From Streptomyces xanthophaeus (GTDB lineage Bacteria; Actinomycetota; Actinomycetes; Streptomycetales; Streptomycetaceae): a stretch of 64,000 bases of DNA. This document shows, piece by piece, positions 25,306-33,938 of this stretch. The first letter of the stretch is position 1; every line of letters begins with the position of its first letter. The DNA is taken from assembly GCF_030440515.1 (NCBI RefSeq), contig NZ_CP076543.1:6272501-6336500 (forward strand). Reading direction: 5' to 3'. The translations under genes were made by a program, and so were the position numbers. The notes below the pieces were generated by a model. The model was not told the origin of the DNA. It was given only the letters and a program-made list of their open reading frames with translations, and searched no databases.

Positions 25306-26976
25306 ATGTCGGGGACGAACGCGGCCGGGGTCCGGACCCCTTCCCCCTGGCAGCGGCTGAACGCCGCCTCCGGTGGGACCAACCGCTGGGTCGTCCTGGC
25401 GGTGCTCTGCGTCAGCCTGGTCCTCGTCGCGCTCGACGCGACGATCCTGCACGTCGCCGTCCCCTCCGTCACCGAGGACCTGCGCCCCGGCTCGATCGAG
25501 CTCCTGTGGATCGTCGACGCCTACCCACTGGTCTGCGCCTCGCTGCTCATCCTCTTCGGCACCCTCGGTGACCGGGTGGGCCGCCGCCGCATCCTCCTCC
25601 TCGGCTACGGGCTCTTCGGCGTGGCCTCCGCGATAGCGGCCCTCGCCGACAACGCCCAGGTCCTGATCGCCGCGCGCGCCCTGCTCGGCATCGGCGGCGC
25701 GATGATCATGCCCGCCACCCTGTCGATCCTGCGGCAGGTCTTCCCCGACCGGCGCGAGCGGGCGCTCGCCATCGGCATCTGGACCGCCGTCGCCGCCATC
25801 GGCGCGGCCAGCGGCCCGGTGCTCGGAGGCTTCCTCGTCCAGCACTTCTGGTGGGGCTCGGTCTTCCTCATCAACATCCCGCTGATGGCGCTGATCCTGC
25901 CGCTCGGCCGCTGGCTGCTGCCGGAGTCGCGCGGATCCGCCGACGGGCCGTGGGACGTGCTCGGCGCGCTGATGGCCGTCGCCGGAGTGCTCGGCGCGGT
26001 GCTCGGGATCAAGCGGCTGGGCGCAGAACGCCGGCTCCTCGACGCCGAGGCGCTGCTCCCGCTGCTGCTGGGCGTGGTGCTGCTCGTGCTGTTCGTGCGG
26101 CGGCAGAAGCGGCGCGAGCACCCGCTGATCGACATGCGGATGTTCTCGCGGGCCGCTTTCTCCACCTCGGTCGCCTGCATCGTCCTCGCCATGCTGGCCC
26201 TGGTCGGCCTGGAGCTGATCGCCGTCCAGTACCTGCAGCTGGTGCTGCACCTCAGCCCGCTGGAGACCGGCCTGCGGCTGCTGCCGCTGACCTTCGCCGC
26301 GATGGCCGCGGGCGCCACCGGCTCGTACACCCTGGGGCGGGTCGGGCCGCGCACGATGGTGTCGCTGGGCTTCGTCCTGACCGCCTGCGCCGTGCTGCTG
26401 CTGACGCTCATGGGCCAGCAGGACCGGCCGCTGCTGCTGACCATCGGCTTCATCCTGCTCGGTTTCGGGCTGCAGACCACGCTGTTCGCCGCGTACGAGT
26501 CGATGCTGAGCGAGGCCCCGGCGGCCACCGCGGGCGGCGCCGCCTCGATCGGCGAGACCTCGTACCAGCTGGGCGCGGGCATGGGCATCGCGCTGCTGGG
26601 CAGCGTGATGAACGCGGCGTACCGGCCGGGGCTCGTGGGCGTGCCGGGGGTGACGGCGGCCGATTCGGCGGGCGCGGCGAATTCTCTGGGCGAGGCCTAC
26701 CAGATCGCGGCGCACCTCGGCGGGCCGGCGGGGGCCTCGCTGTACGCGGCGGCGCGGCAGTCGTTCGTGCACGGACTGCATGTGACCTTGCTGGTGAGCG
26801 CGGTGCTGTTGTTCGCCGGGGCGGTGATGGCGCTGAAGCTGCCGCGGGTGATGGACTGCGGGGCGGCGGAGGACGAGGCGGCGCCGGCCGCCGGCGAGGC
26901 GGTGCGGTTGCCCGCGCAGGCGAAGGGCGAGGTGCGGGCGGCTTCGGCCCCGGCCCCGGTCGAGCAGGCGGGCTGA
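25306..26976 (+). CDS. MFS multidrug-type exporter (DHA2, 14 TM)
   Basis: This is a proton-coupled drug exporter of the DHA2 family, 556 residues with 14 predicted helices. ATG 25306 follows CTGGGAGGT. Motif A is LFGTLGDRVGRRRILLLGYGLFG; motif D1-like LDATILHVAVPSV is in helix 1; motif C is TAVAAIGAASGPVLGGFLVQHFWW in helix 5. It resembles the EmrB/QacA and actinobacterial SmvA/LfrA type. The C-terminal tail is Ala/Glu-rich. No TetR or MarR regulator is adjacent, so control is unknown. Confidence 0.92.
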   Translation: MSGTNAAGVRTPSPWQRLNAASGGTNRWVVLAVLCVSLVLVALDATILHVAVPSVTEDLRPGSIELLWIVDAYPLVCASLLILFGTLGDRVGRRRILLLGYGLFGVASAIAALADNAQVLIAARALLGIGGAMIMPATLSILRQVFPDRRERALAIGIWTAVAAIGAASGPVLGGFLVQHFWWGSVFLINIPLMALILPLGRWLLPESRGSADGPWDVLGALMAVAGVLGAVLGIKRLGAERRLLDAEALLPLLLGVVLLVLFVRRQKRREHPLIDMRMFSRAAFSTSVACIVLAMLALVGLELIAVQYLQLVLHLSPLETGLRLLPLTFAAMAAGATGSYTLGRVGPRTMVSLGFVLTACAVLLLTLMGQQDRPLLLTIGFILLGFGLQTTLFAAYESMLSEAPAATAGGAASIGETSYQLGAGMGIALLGSVMNAAYRPGLVGVPGVTAADSAGAANSLGEAYQIAAHLGGPAGASLYAAARQSFVHGLHVTLLVSAVLLFAGAVMALKLPRVMDCGAAEDEAAPAAGEAVRLPAQAKGEVRAASAPAPVEQAG

Positions 26977-27007
26977 CGGTCTCGCCCGCCGGTGCGGCGC
27001 CGTTGCC

Positions 27008-27056
27008 GGGGGCGATGCCCCCGGACCCCCGCGCCTCGAACGCCGACGGGGCCGGG
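27008..27056 (+). repeat. Dispersed Streptomyces-type intergenic repeat, copy 1
   Basis: Its second half GCGCCTCGAACGCCGACGGG is a diverged copy of the GCGCCTCAAACGCCGGCGGG-type repeat found at 48516, 48851 (inverted) and 58782. A GC-rich GGGGGCGATGCCCCC hairpin precedes it. Confidence 0.55.
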
Positions 27057-27135
27057 ATGGTGCGGCCGGGCTGAAGTCGCGGGGCCGGATCGGTGGGGGC
27101 TGGATTTGCCCGGCCCGGGCGAATAGCTTCGGGCG

Positions 27136-27160
27136 AGCGCAAAACTTGCGCTGCTAGGTT
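27136..27160 (+). promoter_or_regulatory. Palindrome and -10 element upstream of acyl-CoA dehydrogenase
   Basis: AGCGCAA-AAC-TTGCGCT (27136-27152) is a perfect 7-3-7 palindrome that abuts a TAGGTT -10-like hexamer (27155-27160), 26 nt before the GTG start. The position between -35 and -10 suggests a repressor site; the regulator is unknown. Confidence 0.5.
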
Positions 27161-27185
27161 CTGTCTCAGGCCGCCGGGAGGCCCA

Positions 27186-28358
27186 GTGTCCGCGTTCCTG
27201 CCCCATGATCCGCTCGGGCTCGACGAGCTCCTCGGGCCCGAGGACCTCGCCGTCCGGGACACCGTCCGCGCCTGGGCCGCCGACCGCGTACTGCCGAACA
27301 TCGCGCAGTGGTACGAGAGCGGCGAGCTGCCCGGTATCCGCGAGCTGGCCCGGGAGCTCGGTGGCATCGGAGCGCTCGGGATGTCCCTCCAGGGCTACGG
27401 GTGCGCCGGTGCCAGCGCCGTGCAGTACGGGCTCGCCTGCCTGGAGCTGGAGGCCGCCGACTCCGGGATCCGCTCGCTCGTGTCGGTGCAGGGATCGCTC
27501 GCCATGTACGCGATCTGGAAGTACGGCTCCGAGGAGCAGAAGCAGCGCTGGCTGCCCGGCATGGCCGCCGGCGAGCTGATCGGCTGCTTCGGGCTGACCG
27601 AGCCCGATGTGGGATCGGACCCCGCGGCGATGCGGACCTACGCCAAGCGCGACGGCACCGACTGGGTGCTGAACGGCCGCAAGATGTGGATCACCAACGG
27701 TTCCGTCGCGGCGGTCGCCGTGGTGTGGGCGCAGACCGACGAGGGGATCCGCGGTTTCGCGGTGCCCACCGACACCCCCGGGTTCTCCGCGCCGGAGATC
27801 AAGCACAAGTGGTCGCTGCGGGCCAGCGTCACGAGCGAGCTGGTGATGGACGACGTACGGCTGCCCGCCGACGCGGTGCTGCCGCTGGTCACCGGGCTCA
27901 AGGGGCCGCTCGGCTGCCTCAGCCACGCGCGGTACGGGATCATCTGGGGATCCATGGGCGCGGCGCGGGCCAGTTTCGAGTCCGCGCTCGACTACGCGAG
28001 GACGCGGGAGCAGTTCGGCAAGCCGATCGGCGGTTTCCAGCTCACCCAGGCCAAACTGGCGGACATGGCCCTGGAACTCCACAAGGGCATCCTGCTCGCC
28101 CACCACCTGGGCCGGCGCATGGACGCGGGCACCCTGCGGCCGGAGCAGATCAGCTTCGGCAAGCTCAACAACGTCCGCGAGGCCATCGAGATCTGCCGCA
28201 CCGCGCGGACCATCCTCGGCGCCAACGGGATCTCCCTCGAATACCCCGTCATGCGGCACGCCACCAACCTCGAATCGGTCCTCACCTACGAGGGCACCGT
28301 CGAGATGCACCAGCTGGTGCTGGGCAAGGCGCTCACCGGCCTGGACGCCTTCCGGTGA
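27186..28358 (+). CDS. gcdH: Acyl-CoA dehydrogenase, glutaryl-CoA dehydrogenase-like
   Basis: FAD enzymes of this family oxidise acyl-CoA thioesters; the glutaryl-CoA branch also decarboxylates to crotonyl-CoA. The 390-residue protein starts at GTG 27186 after GGGAGG. It contains GCFGLTEPDVGSDPAAMRT and DWVLNGRKMWITNGSVA (FAD site), GPLGCLSHARYGIIWGSMGAA, YARTREQFGKPIGGFQLTQ, and ends with MRHATNLESVLTYEGTVEMHQLVLG with the catalytic Glu in TYEGT. These match GcdH better than short-chain enzymes. It is monocistronic. Confidence 0.88.
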   Translation: MSAFLPHDPLGLDELLGPEDLAVRDTVRAWAADRVLPNIAQWYESGELPGIRELARELGGIGALGMSLQGYGCAGASAVQYGLACLELEAADSGIRSLVSVQGSLAMYAIWKYGSEEQKQRWLPGMAAGELIGCFGLTEPDVGSDPAAMRTYAKRDGTDWVLNGRKMWITNGSVAAVAVVWAQTDEGIRGFAVPTDTPGFSAPEIKHKWSLRASVTSELVMDDVRLPADAVLPLVTGLKGPLGCLSHARYGIIWGSMGAARASFESALDYARTREQFGKPIGGFQLTQAKLADMALELHKGILLAHHLGRRMDAGTLRPEQISFGKLNNVREAIEICRTARTILGANGISLEYPVMRHATNLESVLTYEGTVEMHQLVLGKALTGLDAFR

Positions 28359-28367
28359 GAGCCCTGC

Positions 28368-28817
28368 TCAGCTCTGGTTGAAGAAGTCGCGTGAGCGGCC
28401 GCCCGCTTCGCCGCTGACGATCTGGGTGTCGGCCGGGGTCAGGAGGAAGACCCTGGTCGCCACCCGCTCGATCGAACCGCGCAGCCCGAAGGTCAGTCCG
28501 GCCGCGAAGTCGACGACGCGCTTCGCGTCGCCCGGGTCCATCGACGACAGGTTGACGATCACCGGGACCCCGTCGCGGAACAGCTCGCCGATGCCCCGCG
28601 CGTCACGGAAACCGTCCGGGGTGACCGTCGCGATGCGACGGCCGTGCTCCACGGCCGACTCGGATGCCACGCGGACCCGCGGGTCGGTGACCCACTGCTC
28701 GCCGGGGCCGGCCACCGAACCCTGGGCGGCCTCCGCGTAGTCGTCGTCGTAGTAGCGCTCGTCGTCGCTGTCCTCCACGAGACCCAGCCAGGCACTCGCC
28801 TTGCGCACCGAACCCAT
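28368..28817 (-). CDS. sflA: SepF-like cell-division protein (SflA type)
   Basis: SepF proteins bind membranes and FtsZ and help place the Z-ring; Streptomyces has paralogues (SflA, SflB) besides the canonical one. This 149-residue protein starts at ATG 28817 with a perfect AAGGAGG. An acidic linker ([17 protein letters not shown]) follows a short N-terminal helix ([11 protein letters not shown]), and the SepF core is [49 protein letters not shown] assign it to SflA and not SepF because no ftsZ/ylm cluster is nearby and the neighbours match my recollection of the sflA locus. Confidence 0.8.
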   Translation of the reverse strand: MGSVRKASAWLGLVEDSDDERYYDDDYAEAAQGSVAGPGEQWVTDPRVRVASESAVEHGRRIATVTPDGFRDARGIGELFRDGVPVIVNLSSMDPGDAKRVVDFAAGLTFGLRGSIERVATRVFLLTPADTQIVSGEAGGRSRDFFNQS

Positions 28818-29103
28818 GGACTGCCTCCTTTCACCGCGGTCAGTCTGTCTTCTCTCCGCTGCCCCTATGCTCGTCCATGATGCTGACAACGCGCCAAGTG
28901 GATAGTCGCCGCGCAGGGGTTTCGTGACGGTACTGGTGCAGAACATCCGTTGCACGGTCAAGGATCCTGACGGCTACCACTGCTGACTGAGTGAAAATAC
29001 GACCGCAGCCGCCGTACGGGTGAGCGATGCGGACGTACGGGTGAAACGCGCGGGTCGATACGATGCCCGGCAGGCACGCGTACGACACACGGGGGAAAGC
29101 AGC

Positions 29104-30429
29104 TTGTTCGGCATAGTGAGACCTTGCGCGCACCGGCTGGGAGAGCGGTTCAAGGCGGAGTGGATGGCCCATCTGTGCGGGCTGTGCCTGGCACTTCGGG
29201 GAGATCACGGACAGCTCGCCCGGATCGTGACGAACTATGACGGGCTGCTCGTCTCCGTTCTGACGGAGGCTCAGTCGGGTACCGCGCCCGAGGCGCGCCG
29301 CACCGCCGGGCCCTGCCCGCTGCGCGGGATGCGCACCGCCTCCGTGGCCCAGGGCGAGGGGGCGCGGCTCGCCGCCGCCGTCTCGCTCGTGCTCGCCTCC
29401 GCCAAGGTGCGCGACCACGTGGCCGACCGGGACGGGCTGTTGGCCCGTGCTCCCATCGCCGCCGCCGCGCGCAAGGTGGCCCGCGGCTGGGACCGGGCCG
29501 GAGCCCGCACCGGGGCCTCGCTCGGCTTCGACACCGCCGTGCTCGTCGACGCCGTGGACCGGCAGGCGGGCATCGAGACGCTTGCGGGCCCCGGCACTCC
29601 CGTGCTCGTGGTGACCGAGCCGACGGAGACCGCGACGGCCGCTGCCTTCGCGCATACCGCGCAGCTGGCCGGACGGCCAGGCAACGCACCCGCGCTGGCC
29701 GAGGCCGGCCGGTACTTCGGCCGGCTCGCGCACCTGCTGGACGCGGTGGAGGACCAGGGCGCCGACGCCGTCGCGGGCGCCTGGAACCCGCTCACCGCCA
29801 CCGGTACCTCGCTCACCGAGGCCCGCAGGCTCTGCGACGACGCCCTCCACGGCATCAGGCTGGCCCTGCGCGAGGTCGAGTTCACCGACGCGGGGCTCGC
29901 CCACCGGCTGCTCGTGCACGAGCTGCGCACCTCGGTGGACCGGGCCTTCGGCACCGGCAGCTGCGGCCATACGGCGACGGCCTCCGCAGGTCAGGGCGGC
30001 AGCGGCAACCCGTACGCGGGCCAGCCGTACGGTGGCCAGGGCGGGAACCAGTACGGCCAGAACGCCTACGGCCAGAACCCGTACGGCCAGAACCCCTACG
30101 GCGGGGCCCCGTACGGCGGTGGAGCGGGCGGCCCGGGGATGCCGCCCACGGGCCCGGGCGGATTCGGTGGCGCGCCGCCCCCGCAGCGGCCGCGCCGCGG
30201 ACTGCTCGCGGGCTGCGCGGTGGCCATCGGGCTCTTCTGCACCTGTCAGATGTGCTGCACCGAGCACGAGGGCCCCTGGTCCCGCAAGAAGCGGGACCCA
30301 TGGTGCGACGCCTGTGAGTGCTGCGAGTCCTGCGACTGCTGCAACGGCTCCGGTTCCGGCGGCAGTGGTGGCGGCGGTGGCGGTGGCGACGGCTGCTGCA
30401 GCTGTGACTGCTGCGGCTGCGACTGCTGA
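29104..30429 (+). CDS. DUF5685-family protein with Cys-rich tail
   Basis: The 441-residue protein starts at TTG 29104, before LFGIVRPCAHRLGERFKAEWMAHLCGLC, because the family normally begins MFGIVRPC and GGGGGAAAG lies upstream. The first ~280 residues form the conserved helical domain (HLCGLCLALRGDHGQLARI, CPLRGMRTASVAQGEGARLAAAVS). Then come repeats of the type NPYGQ and GQNPYGG, and a C-terminal segment with about 20 Cys in 70 residues (CCTEHEGPWSRKK, CECCESCDCCN, CCSCDCCGCDC). A hydrophobic LLAGCAVAIGLFCTC precedes it. The Cys cluster looks like a metal-binding tail; the function is unknown. Confidence 0.8.
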   Translation: MFGIVRPCAHRLGERFKAEWMAHLCGLCLALRGDHGQLARIVTNYDGLLVSVLTEAQSGTAPEARRTAGPCPLRGMRTASVAQGEGARLAAAVSLVLASAKVRDHVADRDGLLARAPIAAAARKVARGWDRAGARTGASLGFDTAVLVDAVDRQAGIETLAGPGTPVLVVTEPTETATAAAFAHTAQLAGRPGNAPALAEAGRYFGRLAHLLDAVEDQGADAVAGAWNPLTATGTSLTEARRLCDDALHGIRLALREVEFTDAGLAHRLLVHELRTSVDRAFGTGSCGHTATASAGQGGSGNPYAGQPYGGQGGNQYGQNAYGQNPYGQNPYGGAPYGGGAGGPGMPPTGPGGFGGAPPPQRPRRGLLAGCAVAIGLFCTCQMCCTEHEGPWSRKKRDPWCDACECCESCDCCNGSGSGGSGGGGGGGDGCCSCDCCGCDC

Positions 30430-30506
30430 GGCTCTTTCAGATTTCACAGGTCCGGACGGCGTACGCAGGGATTCCCGTCCGGACCCGTGTGGAAGGGTTG
30501 AGCGGG

Positions 30507-31322
30507 ATGAGCGACGACGCAGACGACCCGCACGCCGCGTGGCGGGAATGGCACGAGCGCAGGGCGGCGGCCGTGTCCGCGCCCTACGGCCCTCTTGCGC
30601 TGACCGGAACCTACTGGCTCGCCGACTACCCGGAAGGTCGAATTCCGGCCGTTCCGGGGCGCTGGCGCCGGACGGGGACCGGTGTGGCTCTGGCCGCCAC
30701 CGCCGGGGACTCCTACCGCCTCGACGGCGAGCCCTTCACGGGTGACGTCGTACTGGGCGCCGACGAGAACCCACCCGCACGCTCCCGGCTCTCCGCCGGG
30801 GAGCTCCGGATCGTGGTGATCCGGCGCGAGGGCGAGTGGGGCGTGCGCGTCTACGATCCCGCCTCCGAGGCCCGCCGGGCCCATGCCGGCCTGGAGGCCA
30901 CCCCCTACGACCCCGCCTTCGTCCGGCCGGGGCGATTCCGTCCGTATGCCGAGGACCGGAGCGTCCGGGTGGAGAACGCCGACGGGCGGGCGCGCGGGCT
31001 CGGCCTCGGCGGGGAGCTGGTCTTCTCCTTCGGCGGAGCCGAGCACACCCTCCAGGTCGCCGTCGACGCCGACGACGGCAGCCTCTGGGCCGTCTTCGGC
31101 GATGCCACCGCCGGGCGCTCCAGCTATCGCTTCCGGTTCCTGAAGCCCGGCATACCCGACGCGCGAGGCGCGATCGCGGTGGATTTCAACCGCTCCCTGC
31201 TGCCTCCCTGCGCCTTCGCGGACCACTTCATCTGTCCTTTCCCGCCGCCCGGGAACACGCTGCCCTTCGAGGTGGCGGCGGGCGAGCGGAGGCTGAAAGC
31301 CGCTCTTGCGACCGGTATCTGA
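30507..31322 (+). CDS. DUF1684 family protein
   Basis: The 271-residue protein starts at ATG 30507 behind GGAAGGG. It contains the DUF1684 pattern: YGPLALTGTYWLADYPEGRI, RLSAGELRIVVIRREGEWGVRVYDP, YDPAFVRPGRFRPY, then YRFRFLKPGIPDARGAIAVDFNRSLLPPCAFADHFICPFPPPGN. The last part, with N-R, PPCAF and C-P-x-P-P, is strongly conserved across the family. No reaction is established, and there is no signal peptide. It is probably independent of its neighbours. Confidence 0.85.
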   Translation: MSDDADDPHAAWREWHERRAAAVSAPYGPLALTGTYWLADYPEGRIPAVPGRWRRTGTGVALAATAGDSYRLDGEPFTGDVVLGADENPPARSRLSAGELRIVVIRREGEWGVRVYDPASEARRAHAGLEATPYDPAFVRPGRFRPYAEDRSVRVENADGRARGLGLGGELVFSFGGAEHTLQVAVDADDGSLWAVFGDATAGRSSYRFRFLKPGIPDARGAIAVDFNRSLLPPCAFADHFICPFPPPGNTLPFEVAAGERRLKAALATGI

Positions 31323-31457
31323 CGACAGGACACTCCCGACAGCGCTTGTCAGGGGCACGGCCAAAGTTCATGCGCTCGCCGTGCCCCCGGCTGCGCCTCA
31401 CGGGCTCTGGCACCCCCACAACCGCCGGGCCCCCGACCCTCTCCAGGAGGACGAGAA

Positions 31458-32354
31458 GTGAGGATCAAGCGCATGACCCGTACCAGGCTGCTCGCGGCGG
31501 CCACCGGCCTGGCCGCCGCCGCAGCGCTCGCCGTCCCCACGGCCGCGAGCGCGGACTCCGGCCGGGACGGCAAGGACACGGCATTCAGCGCCGCCCGGCT
31601 CGCCTCGGCCGGCGCATCCGTCCTGCGCGCCGACGTGGCGGGCACCGCCTGGCACACCGACCCCGCCACCGGAACCCTCGTGGTCTCCGCCGACTCCACG
31701 GTCTCCGAGGCCGGCATCGCGAGAATCAAGCGCGAGGCCGGAGCCGACGTCGCAGCCCTGCGCATCGAACGCATCCCCGGCAAGCTCACCAAACTGGTGT
31801 CCGGCGGCGACGCCATCTACGCCACGAGCTGGCGCTGTTCGCTGGGCTTCAACGTGCGCAGCGGCAGCAACTACTACGCCCTGACCGCCGGACACTGCAC
31901 CGACGGCGCGGGCACCTGGTGGAGCAACTCCGCCCGCACCACCGTCGTGGGCTCCACGGTCGGATCCAGCTTCCCGACCAACGACTACGGCCTCATCAAG
32001 TACGCCAGCAACACGCCGGTGCCCCCCGGGACCGTCGGCAGCCAGGACATCACCAGCGCCGTGAACGCCACGGTCAACATGTCGGTGACCAGGCGCGGCT
32101 CCACCACCGGCATCCACAGCGGCCGGGTCACCGGGCTCAACGCCACCGTCAACTACGGCGGCGGCGACATCGTCTACGGCATGATCCGCACCAACGTGTG
32201 CGCCGAACCCGGCGACAGCGGCGGCCCGCTCTACTCGGGCACCCGCGCCGTCGGCCTCACCTCCGGCGGCAGCGGCAACTGCTCCTCCGGCGGCACGACC
32301 TTCTTCCAGCCCGTGGTCGAAGCCCTCAACGCCTACGGTGTCAGCGTCTACTGA
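31458..32354 (+). CDS. Streptogrisin-type secreted serine protease (S1E)
   Basis: This is an extracellular chymotrypsin-like protease of 298 residues, made as a pre-pro-enzyme. The signal peptide [22 protein letters not shown] is followed by a pro-region of ~75 residues; the mature domain begins near [16 protein letters not shown]. Catalytic residues: His in [12 protein letters not shown], Asp in [11 protein letters not shown], Ser in [13 protein letters not shown]. Paired Cys fit the streptogrisin B fold. GTG 31458 follows GAGGACGAG. A small hairpin (32390-32410) lies after the stop. Confidence 0.93.
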   Translation: MRIKRMTRTRLLAAATGLAAAAALAVPTAASADSGRDGKDTAFSAARLASAGASVLRADVAGTAWHTDPATGTLVVSADSTVSEAGIARIKREAGADVAALRIERIPGKLTKLVSGGDAIYATSWRCSLGFNVRSGSNYYALTAGHCTDGAGTWWSNSARTTVVGSTVGSSFPTNDYGLIKYASNTPVPPGTVGSQDITSAVNATVNMSVTRRGSTTGIHSGRVTGLNATVNYGGGDIVYGMIRTNVCAEPGDSGGPLYSGTRAVGLTSGGSGNCSSGGTTFFQPVVEALNAYGVSVY

Positions 32355-32389
32355 CGGTGACTCACGCGCCCCCGTCGCACCCCTGGACG

Positions 32390-32410
32390 TCCTCCCGCCT
32401 TCTGGGAGGA
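32390..32410 (+). terminator. Weak hairpin after the protease gene
   Basis: Arms TCCTCCC / GGGAGGA of 7 bp with a 7-nt loop. It also lies just upstream of the SLOG gene and could affect either gene. Confidence 0.4.
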
Positions 32411-32451
32411 TGTTCCAGGCGACCGTGTCCACGGGGGAGGCTGGTTTCTGC

Positions 32452-32931
32452 ATGAAACGAATCGGCGTGACCGGGCACCGAGCCATTCCGGACTCGGTGC
32501 TCGGCCATGTGGAGAGCGGACTGCGCGCCGTACTGGGCGGCCACGAAGGACCGTTGGAGGCCTTCTCCAGCCTCGCCGAGGGAGCGGACCAGCTGTTCGC
32601 CGCCATCGCCCTCGAGCACGGCGCCGACCTCACCGTGGTGATCCCCAGCGGGGACTACGAGGACGCCTTCGAAGGCGCCGAGGCCCTCGCCCGCTACCGG
32701 GGCCTCAAGAACCGGGCCGCCCAGGAGGTCCGGATGGACTTCGCCCGCTCCACGGACGAGGCCTACTACGCCGCCGGCACCTACATCGCCGACTCCTGCG
32801 ACCGGCTCGTCGCCGTCTGGGACGGGCAGCCCGCCCGCGGACACGGCGGCACCGCCGAGATCGTCGCCTACGCGCGGGCGCTCGGCAAACCCGTCACCGT
32901 CATCTGGCGCGAGGGCGTGACCCGGGACTGA
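32452..32931 (+). CDS. SLOG-type (YspA-like) nucleotide-binding protein
   Basis: The 159-residue protein starts at ATG 32452 after GGGGGAGG. It opens with KRIGVTGHRAIPDSVLGHVE, the Rossmann-like G-x-T-G-H-R loop of the SLOG/YspA fold, then FSSLAEGADQLFAAIALEHGADLTVVIPSGDYEDAF and a later CDRLVAVWDGQPARGHGGTAEIVAYARALGKPV. SLOG domains bind nucleotides and occur in conflict systems with SLATT membrane proteins. A SLATT-like gene lies 25 nt downstream on the opposite strand, so the pairing is suggestive; they are not co-transcribed. Confidence 0.75.
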   Translation: MKRIGVTGHRAIPDSVLGHVESGLRAVLGGHEGPLEAFSSLAEGADQLFAAIALEHGADLTVVIPSGDYEDAFEGAEALARYRGLKNRAAQEVRMDFARSTDEAYYAAGTYIADSCDRLVAVWDGQPARGHGGTAEIVAYARALGKPVTVIWREGVTRD

Positions 32932-32956
32932 GCCACACCCTCCCACCACCAGCGCC

Positions 32957-33865
32957 TCAACTGCTGTGCCGAGCCAGCCAGTCCGTGTGCTGCGGAGACA
33001 CGTACCGCTCCGTCTCGTACACCGAAGAAGGCCACTGCGACTCGGTGATGGTCGTCTGCATCACGACCATCATCGCCGCCAGATCCTGCTCGATCAGCGT
33101 GTGCGCCTCGATCAGCGGATGGTGCCGGCGCACCTCGTTCCACGCGATCCCGGCCGCCGCCGCCGCGCTCAGCAGCGCGGTCAGCCTCGGCCCCGGACCC
33201 GAACCGAACGACCCCAGCAGCGCGAACAGCAGCGCCAGGCAGGTCAGCAGCACGATCGTCCACGACCACAGGTTCGTCGCCCGCCGGGACACCTCCGTGC
33301 GCCGCCGGTACCAGTTGCGCTGCTCGATCAGCCGGTCCCGGACATACGTCTCGCGTCGCGCCTGGTAGTCCATCCCGCGCAGCCGCTGCATCGCGCCGGT
33401 GATCTCCCCGCCCTCCGGCACCGCCCCGGCAGCCCGCGGATCATCCCAGCCCATCTTCCGCAGCTCGGCCAGACCCGCCTCCAGCCGGGTGCGGTACGTC
33501 GCCTCGGGCGCGGCGACCTCACTGCCGAACGGCGCCCCGTGCACCGCGTACCGCCAGGCCAGGGACTTGATGAACTCCGCCGCACTGCGGTTGAGCTGCC
33601 ACTGCGGGCGGGCCCGGCGCCGGGTCGCCCGCATGCCCACGCCCAGCACCCCCACGTACGCGAGCACGCTCAGCAACCCGAAGAGGTACATCGAGCCCAG
33701 CTTCGGCCCGGCGGGCAGCGCGGCGGCCGCCGCGGCCGCGACCAGCAGCAGCAACTGGGCGCGGGTGGCCTGGGTGGACTCCCGCTGCCGGGAGATCGCC
33801 GCCTGGTCGGTGTGGTGGAAGAGGGCCGGCAGGTCCTCGTTTCGAAAGGTCATGCTGTCGGTCAC
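32957..33865 (-). CDS. SLATT-type (DUF4231-like) membrane protein
   Basis: The 302-residue protein starts at GTG 33865 behind a GGGGGG-containing site; ATG 33853 is an alternative. The first half has a helix pair, QLLLLVAAAAAAALPAGPK and GSMYLFGLLSVLAYVGVLGVG, then a long amphipathic stretch. The second half has WSWTIVLLTCLALLFALLGSF and LTALLSAAAAAGIAWNE. The conserved LRGMDYQARRETYVRDRLIEQRNWYRRRTEVSRRATN before the second pair is the DUF4231 pattern. SLATT proteins are proposed pore-forming effectors. A terminator-like hairpin at 33887-33932 lies between it and the gene upstream. Confidence 0.75.
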   Translation of the reverse strand: MTDSMTFRNEDLPALFHHTDQAAISRQRESTQATRAQLLLLVAAAAAAALPAGPKLGSMYLFGLLSVLAYVGVLGVGMRATRRRARPQWQLNRSAAEFIKSLAWRYAVHGAPFGSEVAAPEATYRTRLEAGLAELRKMGWDDPRAAGAVPEGGEITGAMQRLRGMDYQARRETYVRDRLIEQRNWYRRRTEVSRRATNLWSWTIVLLTCLALLFALLGSFGSGPGPRLTALLSAAAAAGIAWNEVRRHHPLIEAHTLIEQDLAAMMVVMQTTITESQWPSSVYETERYVSPQHTDWLARHSS

Positions 33866-33886
33866 AGCGCCCCCCTGCTGTCGGGT

Positions 33887-33932
33887 GGCGGGCGGCGGGG
33901 GCCCCGCGGTCGCGGAGCCCCCGCCGCCCGCC
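33887..33932 (-). terminator. 16-bp perfect hairpin between fxs ATPase and SLATT gene
   Basis: Arms GGCGGGCGGCGGGGGC (33887-33902) and GCCCCCGCCGCCCGCC (33917-33932) pair perfectly around a 14-nt loop, starting 7 nt past the stop at 33939. It should end most transcription from the fxs operon before the SLATT gene. Confidence 0.75.
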
Positions 33933-33938
33933 GTCGGA

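Noticed and set aside
23644..26781. 1045-residue open frame on the minus strand
   Set aside because: It runs antisense to the MFS exporter and across two intergenic gaps; the composition is GC-shadow and no domain is visible.
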